Counted from the stretch's first letter, positions 26,098 through 35,496 are shown. The stretch: DNA of 64,000 bases from Neisseria flavescens (GCF_005221285.1 NZ_CP039886.1:1674001-1738000); one strand, 5' to 3'. The notes: a model not told the origin generated them from the letters alone. Numbers and translations: made by a program.

Positions 26098-28122
26098 ATG
26101 AACGATATGACTTTATATTTGATAATTGCCCTTGTTCCGTTGGCAGGCTCGCTGATTGCGGGTTTGTTCGGCAATAAAATCGGACGTGCCGGCGCGCATA
26201 CGGTTACGATACTCGGTGTCGCTGTATCTGCCGCGCTGTCGGCTTATGTGTTGTGGGGCTTTATTGACGGCAGCCGCGCCAAGTTTGACGAAAACGTCTA
26301 TACCTGGCTGACAATGGGCGGCTTGGATTTCTCCGTCGGCTTCTTGGTCGATACGATGACGGCGATGATGATGGTCGTGGTCACCGGCGTATCGCTGATG
26401 GTGCATATCTATACCATCGGTTATATGCACGATGAGAAAGTCGGCTACCAACGCTTCTTCAGCTATATTTCTTTGTTTACTTTCAGTATGTTGATGCTGA
26501 TTATGAGCAACAACTTCATCCAGCTCTTCTTCGGCTGGGAAGCTGTGGGCTTGGTGTCGTATCTCTTGATCGGTTTCTATTTCAAACGTCCGAGCGCAAC
26601 ATTTGCCAACCTGAAAGCCTTTTTGATCAACCGTGTCGGCGACTTCGGCTTTTTGCTCGGTATCGGTTTGGTGCTTGCCTATTTCGGCGGCAGCCTGCGC
26701 TATCAGGACGTATTCGCTTATCTGCCCAACGTCCAAAATGCCACCATCCAGCTCTTCCCCGGTGAGGAATGGTCTTTGATTACCGTAACCTGTTTGCTCT
26801 TGTTTGTGGGTGCGATGGGTAAATCGGCACAATTCCCGCTGCACGTCTGGCTGCCTGATTCGATGGAAGGCCCGACCCCGATTTCCGCATTGATTCACGC
26901 CGCAACCATGGTTACGGCGGGTTTGTTTATGGTGTCGCGTATGTCGCCGATTTATGAGATGAGCAGCACCGCGCTGTCGGTCATTATGGTGATCGGCGCG
27001 ATTACCGCCCTGTTTATGGGCTTCTTGGGCGTGATTCAAAACGACATCAAGCGTGTGGTTGCGTATTCCACCCTGTCGCAACTGGGCTATATGACCGTGG
27101 CTTTGGGCGCGTCCGCCTATTCCGTGGCGATGTTCCACGTCATGACCCACGCCTTCTTTAAAGCCTTGCTGTTCTTGGCGGCAGGCAGCGCGATTATCGG
27201 TATGCACCACGACCAAGACATGCGCCATATGGGCAACCTGAAAAAATATATGCCGGTTACTTGGCTGACTATGCTGATCGGTAACTTGTCGCTGATCGGT
27301 ACGCCGTTCTTCTCCGGCTTCTATTCTAAAGATTCGATTATCGAAGCAGCGAAATACAGCACCCTGCCGGGCAGCGGCTTTGCTTATTTTGCCGTCCTTG
27401 CCAGTGTGTTCGTTACCGCGTTTTACGCGTTCCGCCAATACTTTATGGTGTTCCACGGCGAAGAGAAATGGCGCAGCCTGCCTGAGCATCATGACGATCA
27501 TCATGGCGAAGAACATCACGGCTTGGGCAAAAACGACAGTCCGCATGAAAGCCCATTGGTTGTTACCCTGCCTTTGATTTTGCTTGCCATACCGTCCGTC
27601 ATCATCGGCTACATCGCCATCGAACCTATGCTTTACGGCGATTTCTTCAAAGACGTGATTTTCGTCAACGCCGACGCGCATCCGACCATGCACATCATGA
27701 AAGAAGAGTTCCACGGCGCATTGGCAATGGTATCGCACAGCCTACATTCGCCTGTACTCTACCTCGCTATCGCAGGTGTATTGAGCGCATGGTTGTTGTA
27801 CGTCAAACTGCCGCACCTGCCAGCGAAAATTGCACAGGTGTTCCGTCCGATTTACGTTTTGTTTGAAAACAAATACTACCTCGATGTCCTGTATTTCAAC
27901 GTTTTCGCCAAAGGCACACGCGCATTGGGTACCTTCTTCTGGAAAGTCGGCGATACCGCCATTATTGACAACGGTATTGTCAACGGCTCTGCCAAACTGG
28001 TCGGCGCGATTGCCGCGCAAGTGCGTAAAGCCCAAACCGGCTTTATCTACACCTACGCCGCCGCTATGGTATTCGGCGTATTGGTCTTGCTCGGCATGAC
28101 CTTCTGGGGCTTGTTCAGATAA
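26098..28122 (+). CDS. nuoL: NADH-quinone oxidoreductase subunit L
   Basis: A 674-residue distal antiporter-like subunit with about 16 helices and the long lateral helix at the C terminus. Seen are FFGWEAVGLVSYLLIGF (key Glu), LPDSMEGPTPISALIHAATMV in pieces, and a His-rich loop near residues 462-478 (HHDDHHGEEHH). The ATG at 26098 directly follows the stop of the AEC gene; a second ATG at 26107 is possible. The AGATAAA at its end is echoed about 160 bases downstream. Confidence 0.95.
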   Translation: MNDMTLYLIIALVPLAGSLIAGLFGNKIGRAGAHTVTILGVAVSAALSAYVLWGFIDGSRAKFDENVYTWLTMGGLDFSVGFLVDTMTAMMMVVVTGVSLMVHIYTIGYMHDEKVGYQRFFSYISLFTFSMLMLIMSNNFIQLFFGWEAVGLVSYLLIGFYFKRPSATFANLKAFLINRVGDFGFLLGIGLVLAYFGGSLRYQDVFAYLPNVQNATIQLFPGEEWSLITVTCLLLFVGAMGKSAQFPLHVWLPDSMEGPTPISALIHAATMVTAGLFMVSRMSPIYEMSSTALSVIMVIGAITALFMGFLGVIQNDIKRVVAYSTLSQLGYMTVALGASAYSVAMFHVMTHAFFKALLFLAAGSAIIGMHHDQDMRHMGNLKKYMPVTWLTMLIGNLSLIGTPFFSGFYSKDSIIEAAKYSTLPGSGFAYFAVLASVFVTAFYAFRQYFMVFHGEEKWRSLPEHHDDHHGEEHHGLGKNDSPHESPLVVTLPLILLAIPSVIIGYIAIEPMLYGDFFKDVIFVNADAHPTMHIMKEEFHGALAMVSHSLHSPVLYLAIAGVLSAWLLYVKLPHLPAKIAQVFRPIYVLFENKYYLDVLYFNVFAKGTRALGTFFWKVGDTAIIDNGIVNGSAKLVGAIAAQVRKAQTGFIYTYAAAMVFGVLVLLGMTFWGLFR

Positions 28123-28130
28123 AGGCGGGT

Positions 28131-28170
28131 TTCAGACGACCTGTTGATAGTTTTGTAGAGGTCGTCTGAA
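28131..28170 (+). terminator. AGGTCGTCTGAA-type inverted pair after nuoL
   Basis: TTTCAGACGACCT and AGGTCGTCTGAAA face each other across a 15-base spacer. This is the dialect reported for N. mucosa/sicca rather than the AG form common here. A second pair of the same type lies at 28292-28320 before the cupin gene. Confidence 0.6.
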
Positions 28171-28189
28171 AAGAACCATTCAATTTGTA

Positions 28190-28256
28190 GGTCGGATACT
28201 TGTATCCGACATGAACAAGAAAACAGTACAGCGTGTCGGATTCGAGAATCCGACTA
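28190..28256. repeat. Two tandem palindromes GTCGGAT..ATCCGAC
   Basis: Two 20-base palindromes (GTCGGATAC TT GTATCCGAC type, the second GTCGGATTC GA GAATCCGAC) lie about 28 bases apart. They look like a small mobile repeat of the kind scattered in commensal neisserial genomes. Related half-copies occur near 58335 and 61525. Confidence 0.6.
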
Positions 28257-28336
28257 AGGCATATCGGGATTGTTCAGATAAAAATGAGATTTTCAGACGA
28301 CGTTTAGGTCGTCTGAAAAAAGAAACTTGAGAAACA

Positions 28337-28657
28337 ATGTCAAACACACAAACCATCTGCTCTGCCGACTTCACCGCTTCCCGCGCATGGGGCGCACTCG
28401 ACATCGCCAATATGAACGGCACCACTGTGCGCCTGCACTGGACGGACCAGCCCTACAAATGGCACGTCAACGACGGCGAGGAAGTGTTTGCCGTGATGGA
28501 CGGCGAAGTGGACATGCACTACCGTGAAAACGGCGAAGAGCACATAGCACGGCTGCGAAGCGGCGACATCTTTTATGCCGGCATCGGCGCGGAACACGTC
28601 GCCCACCCGCGCGGCGAAACGCGGATTTTAGTGATTGAGAAAGAAGGCAGTGTTTAG
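28337..28657 (+). CDS. Small cupin-domain protein
   Basis: A 106-residue single-domain cupin (RmlC-like beta-barrel). Motif 1 is around YKWHVNDGEEVFAVMDGEVDM (His, Glu metal-ligand positions) and motif 2 around LRSGDIFYAGIGAEHVAHP. Probably binds a metal and a small ligand; no enzymatic role can be assigned. It is placed between nuoL and the GmrSD-like gene, preceded by AGGTCGTCTGAA-type uptake sequences. Confidence 0.85.
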   Translation: MSNTQTICSADFTASRAWGALDIANMNGTTVRLHWTDQPYKWHVNDGEEVFAVMDGEVDMHYRENGEEHIARLRSGDIFYAGIGAEHVAHPRGETRILVIEKEGSV

Positions 28658-28731
28658 GGCGGATACGCATAAGTATTATGTGCTTTTTCAGGTATCCTGA
28701 AAATCATAAATCTATCAACGAGACTTTAATC

Positions 28732-30447
28732 ATGGCAAATCTAAATGTGAGTAGTAAAAAAATTATTAATCTGCTAGGTAATCAAGATATGCAGGAAAAA
28801 TATTTTATCATTCCTGAATATCAACGCCCCTATCGCTGGGATACCGAAAAATGCGCCGTATTATGGTCTGATATTGTGGATTTTCGCCAGTCGTCCACAG
28901 GAAAAAATGAAGAATATTTTCTTGGTACAATCGTTGTTTGCCCCAATGAAAAAGGTAATTTGGAAGTAATTGATGGGCAACAGCGTTTAACATCATTACT
29001 GCTGTTATTGCGTGCGTTTTATCGAGTTTTAGAGCAAACGGAAAGTACCCCCGATACCGCAGCCAAAATTACCACACTTAAAAGCAAAATTGCCCCCTGT
29101 ATTTGGGATGTTGATGTTCTAACGGCTGAAATTACCGATAGAACCGCAATCCGGCTGCATACGCAAGTTGCCACAGAAACAGATAACGAAATTTTGCACG
29201 AGATTTTGGCAAACGGTGAAATCTCAGAAGAGTGTCGTTCTAATTACGCCGTTAATTATTTGTATTTCCTGAAACAGTGCCAAGAATACGCCAGAACCAA
29301 CCCAATGGATTGGTATCATCTTTGTTTAACTATTTTGAATGACTGTATTTTACTTCCGATTGAAAGTGACAGTTTAAATAGTGCATTAACCATATTTTCC
29401 ACATTAAACGATAGGGGCTTGCCTTTGTCGGATGCAGATATTTTTAAAGCCAGGCTTTATAAGATGGCGCAGCAGAAAGATAAATTTGTTGAACAATGGA
29501 AGGAACTTGTTGCGTTGGCAGAGGGTGCATCTATTTCCGTAGATGATTTGTTCCGCTATTACACCCATGTATTAAGGGCGAAAGAAAAGATTACGGATAA
29601 AGAAATTGGGCTTCGCCGTTTTTATACTGACAACCGAAACAAACAGTTGGAAAACGAAAATTTGTTCAATCACTTAATTGAGCTGGCTGGATTTTGGCAG
29701 GATATTAACAACAGCAAAACTAACCAAGACGTGGAAACTTCGAACTTTGTAAATGACGAGGCGGCCAAGTGGCTGCAATGTCTGAATGTCTATCCTAATG
29801 AGTTTTGGAAATACGCCGCGAGTGTGTTCTTCATTGCAAACAAGGGTGCGCAATCCTTTAAAGATGATTTTGCAGCATTATTAAAACAGCTTACTGCATT
29901 TTTGTATGCTAAATTTTTAGTTGCGCCAACCGTAACCGCAATTAAAGATGATATTTATAAATTATGTGTTGCGATTTATCACGGTGAAAAAAACGCTTTA
30001 TCATATGTTATGCCTGCACCCATACACTATGAACAAAATACAGGACGTATAACTAAAGGGTTGTTAATGATTAATGCTTATCTATTTGATGAAAAGCAGA
30101 AATTATTGCCAACTAAAACTGAAATCGAACATATCTTTCCGAAAAAATGGCAGGAAACTAACTATAATGGTTGGTCAATCATAGATGCGGAACAATATTT
30201 AGAACAACTAGGTAATAAAATTGTTTTTGAAAAACGGTTAAATATTCAGGCAGGTAACGGCTATTTTGGTAAGAAAAAGGAGCAATATCAAAAATCCGAT
30301 ATTGTTGAAGTGCGTGAATTAGCAGGTGAAAATGCCAATGATTGGTTACCGAGTGATATTCAGAAACGCCAGCAGCAGATTGTGGATAGATTGAAACAGT
30401 TTTTCGATAATTGTTTTGAAGCAGCCAGCATCCCCAAAAAAAATTAA
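28732..30447 (+). CDS. GmrSD-like DUF262/DUF1524 protein (putative modification-dependent nuclease)
   Basis: A 571-residue protein with an N-terminal DUF262 domain and C-terminal DUF1524 nuclease domain, the layout of GmrSD-type (type IV) restriction enzymes that cut modified phage DNA using NTP hydrolysis. Seen: IPEYQRPYRW at residues 27-36, the DGQQR motif at 81-85, and the His-Me-type EIEHIFPKKW with H467, followed by an LGNKIVF segment. I chose the ATG at 28732 (MANLNVSSKKIINLL) over one at 28678 because DUF262 homology starts there. The gene is clearly more AT-rich than the nuo genes around it, suggesting transfer. It lies between nuoL and nuoM and would be expressed with complex I unless it has its own promoter. 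Defence function is inferred from family, not shown. Confidence 0.85.
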   Translation: MANLNVSSKKIINLLGNQDMQEKYFIIPEYQRPYRWDTEKCAVLWSDIVDFRQSSTGKNEEYFLGTIVVCPNEKGNLEVIDGQQRLTSLLLLLRAFYRVLEQTESTPDTAAKITTLKSKIAPCIWDVDVLTAEITDRTAIRLHTQVATETDNEILHEILANGEISEECRSNYAVNYLYFLKQCQEYARTNPMDWYHLCLTILNDCILLPIESDSLNSALTIFSTLNDRGLPLSDADIFKARLYKMAQQKDKFVEQWKELVALAEGASISVDDLFRYYTHVLRAKEKITDKEIGLRRFYTDNRNKQLENENLFNHLIELAGFWQDINNSKTNQDVETSNFVNDEAAKWLQCLNVYPNEFWKYAASVFFIANKGAQSFKDDFAALLKQLTAFLYAKFLVAPTVTAIKDDIYKLCVAIYHGEKNALSYVMPAPIHYEQNTGRITKGLLMINAYLFDEKQKLLPTKTEIEHIFPKKWQETNYNGWSIIDAEQYLEQLGNKIVFEKRLNIQAGNGYFGKKKEQYQKSDIVEVRELAGENANDWLPSDIQKRQQQIVDRLKQFFDNCFEAASIPKKN

Positions 30448-30483
30448 CTTTTCCAATAACCTCCAAACCAAACAGGTAACGCA

Positions 30484-31980
30484 ATGTTTTCTAACCATCT
30501 TCTCAGCTTGGCAATATGGATACCCATTGCCGCAGGTGTGCTGGTTTTGGCGACCGGTAAAGACAGCCGTGCGCCGCTGGCGCGTGTGCTTGCCTTCATG
30601 GGTGCGCTTGCCGGTTTCTTGGTAACGCTGCCCTTGTTTACCGGTTTCGACCGTTTGAGCGGCGGCTATCAGTTTACCGAGTTCCACGAGTGGATTCCGC
30701 TTCTGAAAATCAACTACGCATTGGGCGTGGACGGTATTTCAGTACTCTTTATCATCTTGAATGCGTTTATTACGCTGTTGGTGGTATTGGCCGGTTGGGA
30801 AGTCATTCAGAAACGTCCGGCGCAGTATATGGCGGCATTCCTGATGATGTCGGGTTTGATTAACGGTGCGTTTGCCGCGCAGGATGCGATTCTGTTTTAT
30901 GTGTTCTTCGAGGGTATGCTGATTCCGCTGTACCTGATTATCGGGGTATGGGGTGGCCCGCGCCGCGTCTATGCGTCGGTCAAGCTGTTCCTCTATACGC
31001 TGATGGGTTCGCTCTTGATGTTGGTTGCCATGGTTTACCTGTACTATCAAACAGGCAGCTTCTCTATTGTCGATTTCCAAAACATCAAACAGATTCCGTT
31101 GGGCGTACAACAGCTTTTGTTTGCGGCATTCTTCCTGTCATTCGCTGTAAAAGTGCCGATGTTCCCCGTGCACACTTGGTTGCCGGATGCCCACGTTGAA
31201 GCGCCGACCGGCGGTTCGATGGTGTTGGCGGCAATTACGCTGAAACTGGGTGCGTATGGTTTCTTGCGCTTTATCCTGCCGATTATGCCGGATGCGGCAC
31301 GCTATTTTGCCCCTGTGATCATTGTATTGAGCCTGATTGCCGTGATTTATATCGGTATGGTGGCTTTGGTGCAAACCGATATGAAAAAACTGGTGGCGTA
31401 TTCGTCCATCAGCCATATGGGTTTTGTAACGCTTGGGATGTTTTTGTTTGTTAACGGGCAGTTGGACGACTGGGCATTGAAAGGCGCAATCATTCAAATG
31501 ATTTCCCACGGCTTCGTGTCTGCCGCGATGTTTATGTGTATCGGCGTGATGTATGACCGCCTGCACACGCGCAATATCGCCGATTACGGCGGCGTGGTCA
31601 ATGTGATGCCTAAGTTTGCGGCGTTTATGATGTTGTTCGGTATGGCCAATGCCGGTCTGCCTGCAACTTCCGGCTTCGTGGGCGAGTTTATGGTGATTAT
31701 GGGCGCGGTCAAAGTGAATTTCTGGGTAGGCGCGTTGGCGGCTATGACGCTGATTTACGGTGCGTCTTACACCCTGTGGATGTACAAACGCGTGATTTTC
31801 GGCGCAATCCGCAATCCGCACGTTGCCGAAATGAAAGACATCAATTGCCGCGAATTTGCGATTTTGGCGGTTTTGGCGATTGCTGTTTTGGGCATGGGTC
31901 TGTATCCGAACGCGTTTATCGAAGTGGTGCATCAGGCGGCAAACGATTTGATTGCCCATGTGGCACAAAGCAAGATTTGA
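30484..31980 (+). CDS. nuoM: NADH-quinone oxidoreductase subunit M
   Basis: A 498-residue antiporter-like membrane subunit with about 14 helices. Key glutamate in FYVFFEGMLIPLYLIIG and lysines in the VKVPMFPVHTWLPDAH loop are typical of the proton channel. It begins 36 bases after the GmrSD-like gene. Confidence 0.96.
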   Translation: MFSNHLLSLAIWIPIAAGVLVLATGKDSRAPLARVLAFMGALAGFLVTLPLFTGFDRLSGGYQFTEFHEWIPLLKINYALGVDGISVLFIILNAFITLLVVLAGWEVIQKRPAQYMAAFLMMSGLINGAFAAQDAILFYVFFEGMLIPLYLIIGVWGGPRRVYASVKLFLYTLMGSLLMLVAMVYLYYQTGSFSIVDFQNIKQIPLGVQQLLFAAFFLSFAVKVPMFPVHTWLPDAHVEAPTGGSMVLAAITLKLGAYGFLRFILPIMPDAARYFAPVIIVLSLIAVIYIGMVALVQTDMKKLVAYSSISHMGFVTLGMFLFVNGQLDDWALKGAIIQMISHGFVSAAMFMCIGVMYDRLHTRNIADYGGVVNVMPKFAAFMMLFGMANAGLPATSGFVGEFMVIMGAVKVNFWVGALAAMTLIYGASYTLWMYKRVIFGAIRNPHVAEMKDINCREFAILAVLAIAVLGMGLYPNAFIEVVHQAANDLIAHVAQSKI

Positions 31981-31989
31981 GGTGTGTAA

Positions 31990-33432
31990 ATGAACTGGTC
32001 TGATTTGAATTTAATGCCCGCCATGCCCGAAATCGTGCTGCTTGCGCTATTGGGTGTCGTATTGCTGGCAGACTTGTGGATTTGCGATAAAAACCGCTAT
32101 TTGACCCATCTGATGAGTTTGGGAACGGTCATTATTGTGGCCGTCACCCAATTGGCAGTATGGGAGCAGGGCAGTGTCGATGCCTTTCATGGTATGTATA
32201 TTGCAGACGGCATGTCCCGTTTGGCAAAACTGGTGCTGTATGCGCTGACGTTTGGTCTGTTTATTTACAGTAAACCGTATAACCAAGACCGCCAAATTTT
32301 TAAAGGCGAGTTTTATACCTTGTCGCTGTTTGCCCTGTTGGGTATGAGCGTCATGGTCAGCTCGGCACATTTCTTGACCGCGTATATCGGTTTGGAATTG
32401 TTGTCTTTATCGCTGTACGCCATGATTGCCCTACGCCGCGATTCCGGCCGCTCTGCCGAGGCCGCGCTGAAATACTTCGTATTGGGCGCGTTGGCCTCCG
32501 GTTTGCTGCTCTATGGTATTTCCATGGTTTACGGCGCCACCGGCTCTCTTGATTTTGCTTCCGTCTTGGCTTCTGCTTTCAATGAACAGGCCAATGAATG
32601 GTTGTTGAAATTGGGTATGGTGTTTATTGTAGTCGCCATTGCATTTAAATTGGGTGCGGTTCCATTCCATATGTGGGTACCTGATGTGTACGATGGCGCG
32701 CCGACCTCTGTTACCGCCTTTGTGGGTACGGCTCCGAAAATTGCCGCCGTTGTCTTTGCGTTCCGTATCCTTGTTACCGGTATGGGTACCATACATTCAG
32801 ACTGGGCGCCAATGTTGGCCATCCTTGCCGTTGCTTCTTTGGTGGTCGGTAACCTTGCCGCCATCATGCAAACCAATATCAAACGTATGCTTGCCTATTC
32901 CACCGTATCACACATGGGCTTTATCCTGTTGGCGTTTATGGCAGGCGCGGTCGGCTTTACCGCAGGTTTGTATTACGCCATTACTTATGCTGTGATGGCG
33001 GCAGTCAGCTTCGGTGTTTTGATGGTATTGTCCACCAAAGATATTGAGTGTGAAGACATCAAAGACCTCGCAGGCCTCAACCAACGCCATGCATGGTTTG
33101 CCTTCCTGATGTTGCTGTCCATGTTCTCCATGGCAGGTATTCCGCCGCTGATGGGCTTTTACGCTAAGTTCGGCGTGATTATGGCACTCTTGAAACAAGG
33201 CTATGTTTGGTTGTCAGTGTTTGCCGTCATCATGTCGCTGATTGGCGCGTTCTACTACCTGCGCGTGGTCAAAGTCATCTACTTCGATGCGCCTGACCAT
33301 GACCAGCCGGTCGGCAGCAACTATGCCGCCAAATTTGTCCTGACGGTCAATGCCTTCCTGCTGCTCCTGTGGGGTATCATGCCGCAAACCGTTATCGACT
33401 GGTGTGCCAAAGCATTGGAAAATACCCTGTAA
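31990..33432 (+). CDS. nuoN: NADH-quinone oxidoreductase subunit N
   Basis: A 480-residue antiporter-like subunit, last gene of the operon. Membrane glutamate in AYIGLELLSLSLYAM and the FKLGAVPFHMWVPDVYDGAPT segment are family hallmarks. GAGGTG precedes the ATG, nine bases after nuoM. No strong terminator is obvious right behind it; uptake sequences occur near 33513 and 33630. Confidence 0.96.
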   Translation: MNWSDLNLMPAMPEIVLLALLGVVLLADLWICDKNRYLTHLMSLGTVIIVAVTQLAVWEQGSVDAFHGMYIADGMSRLAKLVLYALTFGLFIYSKPYNQDRQIFKGEFYTLSLFALLGMSVMVSSAHFLTAYIGLELLSLSLYAMIALRRDSGRSAEAALKYFVLGALASGLLLYGISMVYGATGSLDFASVLASAFNEQANEWLLKLGMVFIVVAIAFKLGAVPFHMWVPDVYDGAPTSVTAFVGTAPKIAAVVFAFRILVTGMGTIHSDWAPMLAILAVASLVVGNLAAIMQTNIKRMLAYSTVSHMGFILLAFMAGAVGFTAGLYYAITYAVMAAVSFGVLMVLSTKDIECEDIKDLAGLNQRHAWFAFLMLLSMFSMAGIPPLMGFYAKFGVIMALLKQGYVWLSVFAVIMSLIGAFYYLRVVKVIYFDAPDHDQPVGSNYAAKFVLTVNAFLLLLWGIMPQTVIDWCAKALENTL

Positions 33433-33654
33433 GCTTCAAACAAAACCAACGGCGGCTGTTCCAAAGTCGCCGTTTTTGTTAGGATTCACATTCGGATGAA
33501 ATATACCTAAAGTTCAGACGGCTTCAAGCCTTTGAATAATCGTCAAGCGGGCATCATCAAGATATTGAATATTCCACGGATAATGATGGGCAAGAATGCC
33601 CATTTAACATGTTAAAATCACACACACAGGCCGTCTGAAAACAGAAAGACCACC

Positions 33655-33954
33655 ATGACCGCATCCATGTACATTCTTTTGCTGTTGGCACTTATCTTTG
33701 CCAACGCACCATTTATTACCACCAAATTCTTCGGCATCATCGCCCTGAAACGCAAACACATCGGCCATCACTTGATCGAATTGCTGGCAGGCTTCCTTCT
33801 TACCGCGATCCTCGCCTATATCCTCGAAGCGCGCGCAGGAGCCGTGCATGCCCAAGATTGGGAGTTTTATGCGACCGTTGTCTGCCTCTACCTGATTTTT
33901 GCTTTCCCATGCTTCGTATGGCGTTACTTTTGGAATGAGCGGAATAGAGAATAG
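33655..33954 (+). CDS. DUF2818 small membrane protein
   Basis: A 99-residue protein of the betaproteobacterial DUF2818 family, commonly found right after nuoN. Two or three hydrophobic helices are seen (about residues 4-25, 39-57, 72-92), with NAPFITTKFFG near the start. It may be an accessory of complex I or simply a conserved neighbour; no function is known. Ends before an uptake-sequence terminator. Confidence 0.85.
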   Translation: MTASMYILLLLALIFANAPFITTKFFGIIALKRKHIGHHLIELLAGFLLTAILAYILEARAGAVHAQDWEFYATVVCLYLIFAFPCFVWRYFWNERNRE

Positions 33955-33975
33955 GATTTGGATTTGAATAAGGAA

Positions 33976-34007
33976 AAGGCCGTCTGAAAGATTTTCAGAC
34001 GGCCTTT
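33976..34007 (+). terminator. Inverted uptake-sequence terminator after DUF2818
   Basis: AAAGGCCGTCTGAAA and TTTCAGACGGCCTTT, followed by ATTTTG. It closes the nuo/DUF2818 block and separates it from frr. Confidence 0.8.
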
Positions 34008-34135
34008 ATTTTGTTTGATGTTAAATATCGGTTAGAAAACAAGGCTGTTGGGGCGTAAAGCCTTGTCGTGAGGGCGGTTTAAAGGTACTATTCTCGGTTA
34101 ATCCTGTTTTATTCCTATGAAATTGAAAGTATAAG

Positions 34136-34693
34136 ATGATTAATGATATTCAAAAGACAGCTGAAGGCAAAATGCAGCGTTCTCTGGAAGTATTGAAAGA
34201 CAATTTGGCTAAAGTGCGTACCGGCCGTGCGCATACCGGCCTGCTTGATCAAGTGGAAGTGGAATACTGGGGCAGCATGGTGCCTGTGAGTCAAGTGGCG
34301 AACGTGACGCTTTTGGATGCGCGTACGATTGGTGTGAAACCGTTCGAGAGCAATATGGCTGCAAAAGTTGAGAAAGCGATCCGTGATTCCAACTTGGGCC
34401 TGAACCCTGCTTCTGTCGGCGATTTGATCCGTGTCCCTATGCCTATGCTGACTGAGGAACGCCGTAAGGATTTGATCAAAGTGGTACGTGGCGAGGCTGA
34501 AGAGGGTCGTGTGTCTGTCCGCAATGTGCGCCGTGATGCAAACGACCATATCAAAAAATTGTTGAAAGACAAAGAGATTTCTGAAGATGAAGCCCGCCGT
34601 GGCGAGGAAGCGGTTCAGAAGTTGACCGACAAATACATTGCTGAGGCAGACAAGCTCTTGGCTGCCAAAGAAGAAGATTTGATGGCGATTTAA
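34136..34693 (+). CDS. frr: Ribosome recycling factor
   Basis: A 185-residue protein that splits post-termination ribosomes with EF-G. The three-helix-bundle sequence is recognisable (VRTGRAHTGLLDQVEVEYWG, RKDLIKVVRGEAEEGRVSVRNVRRDAND). Starts the frr-uppS-cdsA run, with uppS 56 bases downstream. Confidence 0.96.
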   Translation: MINDIQKTAEGKMQRSLEVLKDNLAKVRTGRAHTGLLDQVEVEYWGSMVPVSQVANVTLLDARTIGVKPFESNMAAKVEKAIRDSNLGLNPASVGDLIRVPMPMLTEERRKDLIKVVRGEAEEGRVSVRNVRRDANDHIKKLLKDKEISEDEARRGEEAVQKLTDKYIAEADKLLAAKEEDLMAI

Positions 34694-34749
34694 TCCTGTG
34701 TGCAAACCGTTCAGACGGCCTTGGACGGTTTGCTCCCTGAAAGGCAGAC

Positions 34750-35496
34750 ATGAAAAGCAGTACGCAGACGATTTTGGAACACTCTGCCATCCCCCGACAT
34801 ATTGCTGTGATTATGGACGGCAACGGACGTTGGGCAAAGAAGCGTTTTCTTCCCCGTGTGATGGGGCATAAGCGCGGCCTGGATGCGCTGGAGAACATGG
34901 TGAAGCATTGTGCTGAACTGGGTGTGCGGTATTTGACCGTGTTTGCTTTTTCGACTGAAAACTGGCGACGCCCCGAGGAAGAGGTTTCTTTTCTGATGGG
35001 GCTGTTTTTGCAGGCTTTGCAAAAGCAGGTGCGCCGTTTGCACGATAACAATATGCGCTTGAGGGTCATCGGCAGCCGTGAGCGGTTTAATGCTGAAATC
35101 CTGAAAGGGATTGAGGCGGCAGAGGCGTTGACGGCAAACAATACCGGTTTGACTTTGAGCATTGCCGCCGATTATGGCGGCCGCTGGGATATTTTGCAGG
35201 CGGCAAATCAGTTGATTGCCGAGGGTGTCACTGAGATTACAGAAGAGGCGTTGTCGCGCTATTTGATGTTGGGCGATGCACCCGAGCCGGATTTGTTTAT
35301 CCGCACCGGCGGTGAGACGCGCATCAGTAATTTCCTGCTGTGGCAGATGGCGTACGCGGAACTGTATTTTACGGATACGCTGTGGCCTGATTTTAATGAG
35401 AAATCGCTGAACGAGGCGATTGCTTCGTTTCAAAAACGGGAGCGCCGCTTCGGGCGGACTTCCGAACAGCTGCCGGTTGAGCAGCAACGGGGTTGA
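34750..35496 (+). CDS. uppS: Undecaprenyl (isoprenyl) diphosphate synthase
   Basis: A 248-residue cis-prenyltransferase that builds undecaprenyl diphosphate, the lipid carrier for peptidoglycan and LOS. The catalytic IAVIMDGNGRWAKKR motif is near residues 19-33 and the PDLFIRTGGETRISNFLLWQ region near 180-200. Its product pathway connects to dxr and murJ in the same block. The stop lies five bases before cdsA. Confidence 0.96.
   Translation: MKSSTQTILEHSAIPRHIAVIMDGNGRWAKKRFLPRVMGHKRGLDALENMVKHCAELGVRYLTVFAFSTENWRRPEEEVSFLMGLFLQALQKQVRRLHDNNMRLRVIGSRERFNAEILKGIEAAEALTANNTGLTLSIAADYGGRWDILQAANQLIAEGVTEITEEALSRYLMLGDAPEPDLFIRTGGETRISNFLLWQMAYAELYFTDTLWPDFNEKSLNEAIASFQKRERRFGRTSEQLPVEQQRG

Noticed and set aside
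26113..27738. 541-codon open frame on the minus strand
   Set aside because: Antisense to nuoL with His/Gln/Arg-rich low-complexity translation and no ribosome site; nuoL is unambiguous.
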